A stretch of 64,000 nucleotides of DNA from Ciona savignyi (Eukaryota; Chordata; Ascidiacea; Phlebobranchia; Cionidae). Below the pieces are notes generated by a model that worked only from the letters and a program-made list of their open reading frames with translations, did no database searches and was not told the DNA's origin. This document shows, piece by piece, positions 1-12,158 of this stretch; the first letter of the stretch is position 1; each line of letters opens with the position of its first letter. The position numbers and the translations under genes are program-made. The DNA is taken from assembly GCA_000149265.1 (NCBI GenBank), contig CH002597.1:130375-194374 (forward strand), in the 5' to 3' direction.

Positions 1-1788
1 GAAATCCAAGAACAATCCTCAAAAGTTCATATTATCCGAAAATAAAGTGAACCAAGCTTCATGCTCAGAAGGAATCCCTACGACTCATCATCGTAGTTGA
101 GGATTCGTCATATTTTGATGACGTTTTCAAGATGCCCACTATAGAAATGATCCCTAAAAGTATGATCTTAAATTTAAAACGCAAATTTTAATCGTGCCTA
201 TATAACGAAATAAACTTTCGTTTGTGGCGACACGCGAACAAGCGGATAGAGGCGCAACAATTGTATTAATCTGTTAAATAGTCGCTTCCTTTATTGCAAT
301 TTAGTGCGAAGAAATTATTATACAGTTTAGATTCATTGTTTAATAAATCTTACTTAAAATAGATAATTTAGTATTGTTCGTTACCGTCAGGTAGCCTATA
401 CACCACATCACTTGAATGTAACTTTGTGTTGGTACACTATAGTTCAACAAAGAGCAGATGTAAGTTATTGTCAGTAGACAGGTTGAAACAAAAATAAACA
501 GTAGAGGATTGTAAATTTCCTTAGATTATCATATAATGTTGTGACTTATTTTAGAATCTATTGGGACATCAAATTGTTTTCTCGCGTTCTTATGATACGG
601 CATTCCCCTAAATCGATATTCAGACCAGCAACCGGGGACTAAATTACATGGTTTCGTTTCGCAACACACGATCTGCTAATTCGTTTTACACTCAACTACG
701 TATTAGGTATAAGACACGTATTTTATGTAAGGCAGTGGATCTATAACCAATGCTAAATAATCGCAGAATCCGCAGGTAAGTTTATTCTCATTTGGACTAC
801 ACCGCGCTAAGGTGCGTTAGACAAGAGCCAATTGCGCAATATTAGTCTGTAAGTTAAGGCACGTGGCAAAAACACTTGTTTTAGTAGAATATAAACGATT
901 TATAAACAAAAAAACTAAGTAATCTCTATATTTCTATCATATGAAAATACAACAAATCGCAATAGCTCCAAAAAAACACAAATCCTGAATCCAACGACAA
1001 TGTTAGAAGAGTAAGAAGCATATATCTAGTGGACTGGATAATAATTAGAAAATGATAGAGGTCTACTCTACAGTTTAAAAGAACAAAATACAATAATACC
1101 AAATGGAAAAACACATGCGATTGCCAGACACGCGCTCCATATATTTATCTCATTAAATTTGCCGAATTGTTAACTCAGCAAATCGGCGTGCGAAGTCTCC
1201 CGAAGATTTGATTGACCGGTGGATGTTGCGTAATTAAAATTTTAGTTTCGAGTTTTGTGTTAAAACGTTGTAAATTGATAAAAAAAACTTAATAAAACTG
1301 CCGCCGTGCGCTTTGAAACTTTTTTCTTTATATTTTGACAGTTTTTTTTGCAATTAGTAAGTAATCTAAAAAACAATTAGTAAGTGATAAAAAAAAACAC
1401 GGTATTCTTTTTGCCGTGGACTTAATTTGCCAAAACCCCACGGCAAACCCCATATGGCAAAAGGCAATTGGAATTTCGAGGACTGTATATGTATGTGAGC
1501 ACTGTGCTTAACGGGCGTTAACTTGATTCAGTGGGCTCTAATGGCACACTCTATTTAAAATTTTAAACAAACAACATAAGGTATATAACCGTAGTCTGAC
1601 TTCACAATATGTGCCAGCGGCACTTGATGTTGTTCCAAGGTATAGTGGTTTCTAATGTGTCATAATAGCATAGCATGCTTTTAACACTGACCATGATCTT
1701 CTAATTTTTAATATAGATATATTTATAAATTATTAACATAGGTATCTTACATCCACTAGCAAGATAAGAGATTAAACGACCTACAAAC
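1..1788. other. No confirmed gene; possible terminal exon near the left edge
   Basis: AT-rich sequence downstream (on the minus strand) of the BTB-BACK exons. On the minus strand an open stretch at about 62-190 follows an acceptor-like TTTTAG and ends in TGA; it encodes a short hydrophobic run followed by a Ser/Thr-rich tail. It could be the last exon of the BTB-BACK gene, but I could not link it by phase to any other exon. No Kelch repeats were seen here. The rest holds nothing I recognise. Confidence 0.3.
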
Positions 1789-3197
1789 CTGCATATCCGC
1801 CTCAGTAAGCGACAGAAAGCATTGTGTGTCTACGAATTCATCGAATTTTCCAATGACTTTTCTGAGCGCAAAATCTTTCAGTTCCGATATTCCCAAATCA
1901 TCAGATAGTTTCAGGATTCGCTGGAAGTATTCCAGCTGGAAACTGGAATATAATATAATGGAGTGTACTTGTCATGGACGGAATTTCAAACTTAAATCAA
2001 ACAGATTGCTCGAAAAGTTATTAAAAATATACGCATATACTTCTTTAGCACGCGCTACCGTTATCGGCGCGAAGTAACTGAACGATTATCTCAGGACAGC
2101 GATAGAAAACATAGCAATAAAGATAATAGTGATTACGTAGTTTGGCAATCGTGTGTTTTATTGCGTGAAAGGGGCCCAAAACTTGATGTTTCTACTACGC
2201 AGCGGAATTTGAGAGATTGAACGATTTTGAAACCCCTTGGTTAAAATATAAGTTTAATTCATACGGCCTACTGATGTAAAAAATCTATTTATGATTGAGA
2301 TAAATTTGTATGCGATATCCCACAGACAGTGCAGCTATTTTGCAGTATTACCGACTTCAGTCTGCTTAAATCGTAGTCACGAGTGCAATAATTCAAACGA
2401 TCGAAATTAAATACAAATAAAAACATTCACTTTGTGCTATTAGTTACTAACCCGGTTTGTATTTCCGCTATGCATCTGCGTTTTAGCGAATCTATACCAA
2501 GTTTGACTGCAGCTTCCACTACACTTGGTACATCTTGCGGGTCTGCGTCCAGCACAGCAGAATAGATGTATTTTAGAACCGATTCCATCGCTTTGTTAGA
2601 AAGAGTGAAATCTAACTTAATACTGGTCGCGGGTTCGTTTGGTTCATTTCGTGGCGTGGTTTTTCTTTCAGGGGTGGTGGGTAATTTTTCGTCTGTGTGT
2701 TTGTACAACCAAATTATAGGATCCAAAACGCTTACCCTAAGTCTGTTTAAACTTACCAAAGCCTTTGACACCCAGTTTGTCCCTGAAATAAGAACTAGAA
2801 GCCGCTAAAACGCATTTGTGTGCTTGGTATTTTACTTCGGGTCCCTTTTCTGTTTCTAAATTTAATAAATAAAGCAAATGGATCAAAAATAGCATACAAG
2901 ATTATCACAAACACATTTACCATTTGCACATAATGTTATGTCACACAATGCTGTATTTTTCCTTAAGGTTGACAAGCCTTTTACTAAAGAGTTTACATGC
3001 TCATTTGAATGTTGATGAGGTACGGATACAACTCGCTGATCAAAATTGGAGCCTTGAGAAGGCCGACCTTTTGAACCAGACGAACCTGTAAAAAGAAAAC
3101 GCGGATGTCATGTTGTTTATAAATAATAAAGAAAAAAGGCATGAAAACACTAAAACTTACCCATTTTCACGTAGTCTTGTACATCTTCTCGAAGTAA
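1789..3197 (-). CDS. BTB-BACK domain protein (KLHL-like), partial
   Basis: Five consecutive exons were modelled on the minus strand: 3161-3197, 2921-3085, 2757-2834, 2452-2692 and 1789-1942. All have GT-AG borders and matching phases. The second exon carries the start of a BTB fold (NTALCDITLCAN). The next has the AHKCVLAASSSYFRDKL stretch typical of BTB proteins, and the fourth has the helix pair MESVLKYIYSAVL. The last has a BACK-type segment (LRKVIGKFDEF). BTB-BACK proteins usually act as substrate adaptors for Cullin-3 ubiquitin ligases; that role is inferred from the family. An insertion of about 30 residues rich in Pro/Thr interrupts the BTB fold between exons 3 and 4. Neither the start codon nor the C-terminal exons (Kelch repeats, if any) were found, so the gene may continue on both sides. 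Confidence 0.75.
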
Positions 3198-5802
3198 CTA
3201 TAAAATCATTCTCGCTTAACACACAATACCGAACATATTGCCCTATAATACAGGAATTAATGAATATTATTTAATATACGGCTAAATATAAAAGTACAAA
3301 CTAAACCTAGCTTCAATACATTGTACCCTGAACTTTATTTTAAATTCGTCTTGTAGCAGGACTTGTAATTTTTTGATTGTCTTTATTTAAGTCGTAACAA
3401 TAAACAAACAAATCTAACTATGTCGTAGTCGCCACAAAAATCAAAATAAACGTAAGCTAAAATACACACAAATTGTAGAACTGTAATAATCCATTATTCC
3501 CTGCACTTACATACTTCACAAGAGGTACTATGCACTTAAGATTCCTTCGACAAGCTAAACGAGGATTGTGTTGGTATCTCTGTCAGTTGATTGGCATACT
3601 ACTGGGTATTGCTAAAATTCCTATTAAAAGCCTGGATAATAAAAAGGCAGAGCACTACAAATATTAAAATAACTTTCACGTTTTGCGCGGCGTAACCAAA
3701 TCACTAAAAATATTTAATATTCATACTACGTACATGTTTCTGTATTAAACAACAATTTTAAAGTCGGCTGTGTCGCCGGAAAATGGCACTGAACTCAGTG
3801 GCAGCTAAATAATTTTGTTTCCAGCAGCAACTTGTCGTTAGATTTACCGGTTTGTCTGTTTGTTATTCTTGTTTCATATTACGTGCATATAGTTGGCATG
3901 TTTACTGTAGTTTAACCCTTTTCCTGCTTTTTAATCTTTGCAATTTTCTTTATTGTCGTAAGAAAGTAAAAAACAATAAATTAAACTAAACTAAGTCTAC
4001 TTAGATTTTAATGGTCTATTAATCATTCAGATACCACGTTTATACCTGCTGTCAAGATACAGCCAACATGCAGCAAGTGGAGGGCAATGTGTGCAACAAT
4101 ATATGTTAGAAAAGCAGATTTGAGAAGAAGTTATGTTATGGATAATAGCTTTTTGTATACAATCTCTATATTTGCGTGAATCTGTGTCATTCTAATCTTT
4201 CTTTCCACGCGGTCAAGTACAATTTATTAACCAGTTAATATCAGCAGTAATCTTAAACTATGTTTGTAATTTGATCTTTAATTAAAATATGTCTGTATGA
4301 CTAAATACCTTTTCTATTTTTAACAAGTGCTTATGGTCGGCAATCACCCTAGAAATGTATAATCGTCGTTGAAGTAAACCGTAATCCGTTAATTAGTACG
4401 TTACGTTTTCTTCTGTTTTATTGTTGCTGTTAAAAGCATTACTATAAGAAACAAGAAAAAATTGTGTTGGCTGAAGACTTAGATCAACTGTGAGGAAGGC
4501 TTCCAGCCAAGAGTTTGGTGACGCTTGTTTAAACGTACGTGCTTGGTCGGAACAACTGAACGATCACTCGGTTCCATTACTAGCAACAACGTAAAGGGTG
4601 TCAATGAATACCAGATTCTGCAGGTTAGGTTTGTATAATTATACACTTATTTAGTTTAGTGTATAAAAATTCTCCGTGCCAACAATATACAATAAATCTG
4701 ATCATAAATATAAACCACTACTGCCCTAATTTTACAAAGTGTTGGTCATGACTAGTGAGTGGAGTCAGGCGCGCCGAACGTATGAAAAGCCAGGGTATGC
4801 GATGGTTGGGAGAAAATCAATTTCGCGCCCGGCGCCGCAAAATTTTTTTTATCATTTAATTGCCCTGGAATGCGTTTCTTGGACATTTCAAACTAGACTT
4901 TTAACGTTAAAAAATTCGAGCTGGTACCGATTCGGCATGATTAGTAAAAGTTTTATTAAATAATTTGGAGCCCTCGCGTTCGTCGCGCTGGTTGCAATAA
5001 AATCTCCAGCTAAAAACAAATTAAAATGAGTGAATAAATTGTATAAACTTCTCTTGTATTGCAATGTTAACTTTAGACTTCAACTGACATTTAGGGTAAT
5101 GTCTCTTTCATTGCCACAAAAAGCGATGCGATAAAAAAGCAAGTTGTTTTCCGAGCTCTCACTTTAAAAAATGTTCGGACGTCTTGGCACGATAGTTCGG
5201 ACGTCTTCGCACGATAGCGCTTTTGGTAAGGAGAAACGCACTACGCGTATTAGGTGCTCTAGTGTTAAGAGTTTCTTTAGACTGCTATATAGAATATAAG
5301 ATATTATAGTTGCCAGTGGTTGTTGTACGCCTCTTTATTAAGCTTGTATAAATGTTTATAGCCCATCCAATCCTATAAAAACTCCGTAGCTTCCGGTTAT
5401 GTTATAACCGTCCGGATTGCAGCCAAAGGACCGATTATAAAATAATTTAATCGCCCCGACGTAAACCATTCGACTTTCGTTACTCGCGTGGAATAATTGG
5501 TGAAACAAATGTTATATTCCAAAGGTGTATGTGCGCGTCTGGGAAATCAAATGATCTCCGCAATTAAAGACGTACCTAAAAAGTAGTTTAAAATCAATTA
5601 AGTTAGGGCAGGCATAGATTCAACAGGGCATTACGCATCTAATTAATCATTCTGTAAAACTAAATCATGCAAACAACAATAAATCACATTTTTAATCCTG
5701 AAAATTTTATTTGAGTGAAATGCGTAAAATAAGTTTTAACTTAATTTTTGATTTATGTGATAACAGACTGTTTATACTAAAGAAACATTAGATTACTCTC
5801 TC
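3198..5802. other. Intergenic or intronic, no gene seen
   Basis: AT-rich with no convincing exon. It may include the upstream exon and promoter of the BTB-BACK gene. A short direct duplication, about 24 bp twice (unit beginning GTTCGGACGTCTT), lies at about 5172-5220. Confidence 0.4.
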
Positions 5803-5806
5803 TTAA

Positions 5807-6390
5807 AGGGGAACTGAAGTCAATTTTAAGATATCTTAATAAATGGAAAAAAATACGCTGATTTCAAAAATCAAATCAGTTTCTTCCAATATTTTTTTGT
5901 TAAAGAGTTATGAGCAAATATGTATTTCATTTTATGTTAGGGGATTTCCCGTATTACGTCACTGACGTTGTTGAGATTTCGTGCCTATATGCATTGTATA
6001 CAATCATGTGCCAGTTTAGAGGTAAATTAGTAACATAAGCGCCTGCAGGAGCGTTGTATTTTCGTTTTTTATGGAGACTTAGCATAACACTTGTCATATA
6101 GCCTAACTGAACCAATGTACCCGCGTGACAGCTTACCTTAAGCGCGCTCATTCAGGCCTGCACGATCCTGGACCTAAGCTGAATGCTGAGGTATACAGGT
6201 CTCGTATTTAAATGACTTTAGAATAATAAGTCTTAGCAATTTATATCATAAATCATAGAAGTGAAGACAGAACAAGAAAACTAGAACAGGAGGCAGTAAA
6301 CTGTAACTGCCAGCAATTTATAGAAATAAACCAGCCATCAATCAAAGATCAGACTATGCGGTGGGAACAGCCTATTTCTTTCATGATTGT
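5807..6390. repeat. Left terminal inverted repeat of the Kolobok-like element
   Basis: It matches the reverse complement of the right end along its length, down to a shared segment containing CCTATTTCTTTCATG. It contains the palindromic-looking CCTGCAGG core seen in both arms. Differences between the arms show that the copy is not brand new. Confidence 0.75.
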
Positions 6391-6870
6391 TGCTTTTCAA
6401 TATATAGCCATAATCTGCAACGTAGACTAGCAATGTTGTTATCAACCCCTAGGCTACAAACTGAGAGTGTGAGAGATTTGGTATACATATGCATAGAAGT
6501 TTTAACAAATTTCTTTTGTTTTCTTCATTTCTAGAGTAAATTTAAGTTAATGTTGTAACACTAAAATGGATGACAGTTTTCAGCATTCTGGCATGGATGA
6601 AAGAAGTTTTATTGTACACAATAAAACAACACAAATTTAGTCATGTGCGTTTGAACCAAGGAAAACGTCTGAAAACTGAAAGTATCTTTGAAGATGCAAG
6701 CCCCATAGAAGAAAATGTTTATTTTTACAAACATTACCTATTGACATGACTTGGTGCCGTTGCAAAAACTTTATTCTTATGGACACACCGCAAGAATGTT
6801 TATGCTGCATGAATGTACATGCATTTGTGCACAAAATAATGCCAGACTGGACTTGCATTACTAAAAGCCC

Positions 6871-7254
6871 TTATTTTTCAATTATCTGCTTGGATAAAGA
6901 AGTTCTTGAAGTTGCACTTGATGTACTGGGTTGATCACTATGTTTAAAATCATAATCAGAAAAAATAAAAATTGTTGGAACTGTATTTTTCACCAAGTGG
7001 TTTGTTTTCATCATCTTGGCTACTCCATTGGAGTCAAATACAATTTTACTATGATAATCCTTGTCACAAATATGTGCACTACACACTGCGGTTCTTTTTC
7101 CAGGTAGTTTAGAACGCTTGCATTGTTGTATCCATTGCTTCAACCGTTTTTTGTCGTTGTGAGGAAATCGATGGAAGAGCACAGGTGGATTGGAATTTTG
7201 TGTGCTGTAATAGGAATTTGTACATCCTGGAGCAAAACAATATGCTCCACTCAC
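6871..7254 (-). CDS. THAP zinc-finger protein within the Kolobok-like element
   Basis: A 127-residue ORF with an N-terminal THAP domain, a C2CH zinc-dependent DNA-binding fold. The C-x4-C pair (CFAPGC) lies at residues 6-11, the conserved Trp at about residue 41, the C-x2-H pair in VCSAH, and the closing motif TVPTIF near residue 92 corresponds to the family's AVPTIF box. A Ser/Thr-rich stretch and a stop follow. In Kolobok elements a THAP domain is expected to recognise the transposon ends. Only the DNA-binding part is visible; no DDE catalytic core follows in frame, so this is either a separate THAP ORF or the N-terminal remnant of a transposase. Confidence 0.7.
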   Translation of the reverse strand: MSGAYCFAPGCTNSYYSTQNSNPPVLFHRFPHNDKKRLKQWIQQCKRSKLPGKRTAVCSAHICDKDYHSKIVFDSNGVAKMMKTNHLVKNTVPTIFIFSDYDFKHSDQPSTSSATSRTSLSKQIIEK

Positions 7255-7574
7255 TCTTTCTTCCTTCTCAGTGGCTTAACTTTAGGCATTTTACAATATC
7301 TAATAAAAAGAACTAAATTAGAAATGTGGTATATTCTTATTAACTTATTTGGGTAGTTAAGTAAAGATCTATTATATATATTCTTCACTTACTTATCTGA
7401 GTGCTTGCTGTGTACTTATTGTCAGACTACACATCAGCTACTTAACTGTGGATTAACTGGTTTTTGCAATAAGTGGTATTCTCAACCAGTAGGCTGATGC
7501 TCAGTTTCAATAACAGCAGACATTAAATGCACCACATACACAACAGCAAAACATTATACAAACAGCCAAGGTAA

Positions 7575-8158
7575 ACCATGAAAGAAATAGGCTTTTCCCT
7601 CCGCATAGTCTAGCCTTTGCCTAATGGCTGGTTTATTTCTATAAATTGCTGGCAGTTACAGTTTAATGCATTCTGTTATAGTTTTCTTGTTCTGTTTTCA
7701 CTTTTATTATTTATGATATAAATTGCTAAGACTTATTATTCTAAAGTCATTTAAATACGAGACCTGTATACCTCAGCATTCAGCTTAGGTCCAGGACCCG
7801 TGCAGGCCTTAATGACCGCGCTTAAAGTAAGCTGTCACCATGTACATTGGTTCAGTAAGGCTATATGACAAGTGTTATGCTAAGTCTCCATAATAAAAAC
7901 GAAAATACAACGCTCCTGCAGGCGCTTCTGTTACTAATTCACCTCTAAACTGACACATGATTGTATACAATGCATATAGGCACGAAATCTCAACAACGTC
8001 AGTGACGTAATACGGGAAATCCCCTAACATAAAATGAAATACATATTTGCTCATAACTCTTTAACCAAAAAATATTGGAAGAAACTAATTTGATTTTTGA
8101 AATCAGCGTATTTTTTTGCATTTATTAAGATATTCTTAAAATTGACTTCAGTTCCCCT
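7575..8158. repeat. Right terminal inverted repeat of the Kolobok-like element
   Basis: Reverse-complement partner of the left arm. It ends CAGTTCCCCT immediately before TTAA. The inner border near 7575 is approximate, because the arms lose similarity gradually. Confidence 0.75.
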
Positions 8159-9581
8159 TTAACATTAGCGTGCGCTTCGAGCGTTCGCACGAGTCATTAA
8201 AAAGATACACGCGTCTACTCATTTCGGCCAGGTGCAAGTTGGACCAAGGCCAAACAATCCTCCTACTTACATGCTACGCCGAAGATTGCTTAATAACTTA
8301 GGTTAAAAGAAACGGATTAGCTTTCCTAAATGTCATTAATACACTCGCTACCGAATATAAAACTTATGCTTGGAATATATCTTTAAATATCTTATAAAAA
8401 CGCCTGGTTGTTTCTTAAGTTGTTGTTTCATTGACGCAATCGCCCTGCATAATCACAGCAAAGGTGCGACCAAATATATACGCAATACGCTATATACCGA
8501 TTATAATAATACATATATATATTATACGTTATACCACAAACCGTATAAAAAAATAAAATTTTATATGTTTTAACTTTAGCTTAAGCCTAATCTCTGCAGT
8601 TAAGTAGTGTAAATAACAGTTTAATCGCTTTATAGCTGTGAAGTAAAACTATATTTCTTTCATAGTTTGCATTTTCGCGTCAGAAAATAAGCGTTTTTTG
8701 GACGCAATTTAGATCGCGATCCGATCGGCAAGCATTTTAATGATCGTGAAAAATTCTGATCGGCACAGCACTGGGTTTTACCGTGTATATACTTATGTAG
8801 ACACAAAAAACGCGTTGTTCTCCCATTGCGACGCTTGTATGTCTTGCGTAGTTGAATTGTAGTACAGACAGGCAAGTATTGTAGACGATCTGATGATCGA
8901 AACGCGTAAAAATCAGGTGATGCTGCATACCCTGGCAAAATGCCAGGGTCGGCTGGCGTACTCTGCATACCCGCGTTCAGCGCCAGTGAGTGGAGTAGTG
9001 ACTAGTGATACATACTTTTTTTTAAATTACGCCGTTGGACAAAGTAGCATTTTCGGAAAAAAGGAAATTAGATTGGAATTAGATTACCGGCATTTCGCTC
9101 TTATTAGTCTAATTAGACAACTAGAATTATTTAGATTCTTTTGCGCCTGAACATGTTACATAAATTGTATCTACTGGTCGAAGTCTGATTGTAAGGGGCA
9201 ATAAAATTGGAATGAAACTTTTAAATGTTCTACCAAACATGACCTTGATATGCCCGAACTCAACATTTAAAGTGTTATACCCAGGAGAACAACCTTAACT
9301 GGATTTTAAATTGACTATTTAGTACTTTGTTTTTTCGCAATTATAGCGTATACAGCATAATACCACACTTTTAAATTATGTTTAACTGTATGTTGATAAC
9401 AAGTTCGATTTGATAACTATGGATTCATTTGTTTGTAGAAATAAAACAGTAATAGTCAGTTTAAAACAATTTACCATGTCGGGAAATATGGTTCAGACAT
9501 GCAAGGATCTATACTAACTAAATACAGTTTATTAAATTGTGGTTGTTAACTAACTAAGTAACATCAATATATAGACAAAGG
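8159..9581. other. No gene recognised
   Basis: Two short ORFs overlap on opposite strands around 8660-9150, but neither resembles a known family. A perfect small hairpin, CCCTGGC-AAAAT-GCCAGGG, sits at about 8931-8949. Nothing else stands out. Confidence 0.4.
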
Positions 9582-10530
9582 CAGTGGCGTTTTAAGGATA
9601 CGGTTAAAGGGGGGCAAAAACGAAGTAAAAGTAGATCATTTTTGACAACGTGATAAAACTTGAAAAAAGGATCACGTATATTTAAAATAACAATCGTACA
9701 ATAAAGACAATTAAAACAAATCAAAAACGAATGTGAGAACCATCACGATATTCTGATTAAAGATGGAATCTAAGCGCCGATGTTTTTTTTACAAACTCGG
9801 AAATGACATCATCATAATTCAAGGCTCAAACATTTTTTGTCGGGTAGCTTCCACAACTGGTACAAGACCTACAAAAGCAGTAACTATATCATACCTTGTT
9901 TTGCTGTACTACCGGACGGCGACACACTGATGCTTATTTGTTGTCGCATCGGCAGACTCGACAAGAACTGCAAACTTTTGTCCACTTATGACCAATTTTA
10001 GTTCTACGTAAAGTGCTGGTGTGAGATAAAATGGAAAATGATTTTGCTACATTTCGTTTGGTGTAGTCGGAGATGTTCAAAGCTGCTCCTTTTTCGTTTT
10101 TCCCAATTATCTCTCCTAGGTGGTCAGTAGCCATGGTGGAGCGGTGGCAAGCATTTGAAACAGCCAACTCTATTTTCATTTCTTTTTTTCTCTCTTGTAC
10201 TCTTGGTCTACGAACAATCGGCAAAGAGCGACAGTTTTATGTTGCATTTACCTTATCAATGTGGCGTTTGGTTTTTTCATCGTCTGCTAAACGAGAAACT
10301 TTCGGAGCTATTTGTATATGGCAAAGCTTACACCATGCATTTTTAGTACCATCTGAAGCCTTCGTCACCCATACAAATCTTTGCTACCAAGATTTGGTAA
10401 ACATTCGGTCACTGTCGTAACTTTCCTTCCCTTTACTAGGCTTCACATTCTCTTTCAAAGCAACAAATAGCCAATTTTCCCAGTCCAACTGCACTTGTTT
10501 GTTTTAAATTAAAAATATTAACTGTCTCAT
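9582..10530 (-). pseudogene. hAT-type transposase relic
   Basis: Conceptual minus-strand translation of about 9780-10500 resembles the N-terminal part of hAT transposases of the ZBED type. It starts with a Trp-rich lead-in, followed by a C-x2-C...H zinc motif (WCKLCHIQIAPK). After an in-frame stop comes a helix with the family-typical CHRSTMATDHLGEII segment. At least two in-frame stops (near 10390 and 10244) break it, so it is not functional. The left edge at 9582 reads CAGTGGCG, a common hAT terminal sequence. The right end is obscured by the SINE at 10532 and the assembly gap. Confidence 0.6.
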
Positions 10531-10531
10531 C

Positions 10532-10826
10532 GTCCGGCCCGGTGGTCTAGCGGTTAAGTGCGTCGCCTTTCAATCGAAAGGTTGCAGGTACGAAACTGGT
10601 CGTAGCTGGTCGGTTGTGGGCAAGGCACTTTACGGACATTGCCTGAACCCAGCGGATTAATGGGTTCTAGCAAATTGAAAGAACGTGTCTATCATATACA
10701 ACACACTGCAATAGCTCCGGTAACCCGACGATGGGCGCGAGGTGATCTGACGATTGCCCGTGTGATAACCCCCTTGGTTTTCCCATTCACGGGGATAAAC
10801 ATGAATATCCTATCCTCCTATCCTTA
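10532..10826 (+). repeat. SINE family B copy (near full length)
   Basis: A tRNA-like head begins GTCCGGCCCGGTGGTCTAGC (box A-like) and is followed by an anticodon-arm-like CCTTTCAATCGAAAGG and a box B-like GGTACGAAAC. The body contains GGGCAAGGCACTTTACGGA and a 3' part ending in (TATCC)n. The same sequence recurs many times in this window on both strands, and the copies here define the consensus. RNA polymerase III transcription and LINE-dependent retrotransposition are expected for such elements. Confidence 0.85.
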
Positions 10827-10951
10827 TTCCTGAACCACAAAGCACTGAATACGACGCTTAAAATAAAAATATTCATAGGTTTACATTATCGGTACGGTTG
10901 GCATTCCTATATAGCTTTTAAAGGGGTGCGATAAATCTATCGGTAAAATTA

Positions 10952-11051
10952 NNNNNNNNNNNNNNNNNNNNNNNNNNNNNNNNNNNNNNNNNNNNNNNNN
11001 NNNNNNNNNNNNNNNNNNNNNNNNNNNNNNNNNNNNNNNNNNNNNNNNNNN
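10952..11051. other. Assembly gap (100 N)
   Basis: Exactly 100 undetermined bases, the usual placeholder for a gap of unknown size. The flanks do not obviously belong to one feature. Confidence 0.99.
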
Positions 11052-11204
11052 TTTACCTTTTTTGAATATAAAGATAAATAGCCTAATTGGCTAAGTTTAT
11101 TATGTACTTGATAAAATTTGGCCGTAAAGCAAGAACAGTTTGGCTGTAAGGCGGATTTTTCGTCTGAAAACCCTGATAACATAGGTGAAAATGTACATTA
11201 GGTT

Positions 11205-11335
11205 ACGTACGGTTGTGTGACCGAATGGTTAACGCGATCGATACATGAACCGACTCTTATACAAAAAAACGGTCCTGGTGACGAGTCCGACATGGGTTCG
11301 GAACTTGACATGGGTTCGGAATTTGGCACGGTAAA
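11205..11335 (+). repeat. SINE family A copy with duplicated box B
   Basis: tRNA-derived SINE: box A-like GACCGAATGGTTAACG, box B-like GGTTCGGAACTT and an A-rich end. It is flanked by 17-bp target-site duplications (11188-11204 and 11336-11352, one mismatch, AAAATGTACATTAGGTT type). The 18-bp segment carrying box B (GACATGGGTTCGGAACTT) is present twice in tandem, unlike the other copies in this window. Confidence 0.85.
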
Positions 11336-11352
11336 AAATGTACATTTGGTTC

Positions 11353-12158
11353 AATGCCGTGGACGGTATGACACCAAAATCCCCCTAAATGCGTCACTGG
11401 ACAGTGGGTACAGTTAAATTTTTTTTTATAAAATGTAGTGTTAAACACGTGGTTCGCGTTTTTAATGAAAATCCCACATTCACTTGTAGCGTAGATGACA
11501 TTAAGAATATAAAACTAGCCACTGTCCTTTTCCTAGGTGTATTAACGGGAAAGTGAAAACATGTATTAAGGATACAGAATACATACATGTATTAAGTTTA
11601 TTATGATTTTTTTGCACATTCTTTATCAACATTTTCCACAGTGATTTGTTAATTGTATTAACAGTAAGTATATATTTTATTGTATATTGAAGTCTTAGAC
11701 CAATAGATTCTAGACCTGACAACTAAAGGTTCAAGTTTTATCTGAGATCAGAAACCAACCCAGTCGCTTAAAGCGTAGAAATTATCACGGAATTCGTTTC
11801 ATTTGGGCTTCACTAAACAGCACATTATTCTGATGGACAGTAGGAGAAGGGGTGAAGGGACATTTTCGTCGCTAACATGAGAGGGGCCGGGTATATCAAT
11901 AGGGTTTGGAGTTATATTATAACCCTAACCCGTCCCGCTTATGTAAGTGACGAAAATACTTTGTCCCACTCGTTAAAGTGCGTTGTGCCACAGAATATAT
12001 ATAAATATATAATCGTAATCATATAGTAACAGATATAAACTATATAATTATGATATATATTATTATAATTATAATAATGTAAGTATGATCGTATTTTTTG
12101 CGTTACTGTGTGATTAAGTATATATAATTAATAATGATTTATTAAAATATACAAGTTA
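11353..12158. other. No gene seen
   Basis: AT-rich intergenic sequence. The part just right of the NLR stop codon (about 11990-12150) is extremely A+T rich and is probably the 3' UTR or downstream region of that gene. Confidence 0.4.

Larger units (their letters stand above)
5807..8158. mobile_element. Kolobok-like DNA transposon with long terminal inverted repeats
   Basis: The element is 2,352 bp and is flanked on both sides by TTAA (5803-5806 and 8159-8162), read as the target-site duplication. Both termini begin AGGGGAACTGAAGTCAATTT. The inverted repeats are long, about 580 bp each (5807 to ~6390 and ~7575 to 8158), and differ by scattered substitutions. TTAA targets, a TTAAAGG-type end and an internal THAP-domain ORF are the known hallmarks of the Kolobok superfamily (T2-type MITEs in Xenopus share the terminus). 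No full-length transposase with a catalytic domain fits in the ~1.2 kb interior, so this copy is probably non-autonomous. Confidence 0.75.

Noticed and set aside
4739-4963. ORF sharing GTGAGTGGAG and GCCAGGGTATG words with 8.9-9.0 kb
   Set aside because: The shared words are in different order and spacing, so I could not support a repeat family or a gene.
8660-9150. Overlapping ORFs on both strands and the CCCTGGC hairpin
   Set aside because: No family resemblance, both strands open in a GC-richer patch, and the hairpin is too short to interpret.
10073-10420. Plus-strand ORF of 115 codons
   Set aside because: It is the antisense of a recognisable hAT transposase relic.
10639-10833. ORF over the SINE B body (similar frames at 17690-17983 and 42418-42609)
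   Set aside because: The same frame appears wherever the SINE is inserted; it is repeat read-through, not a gene.
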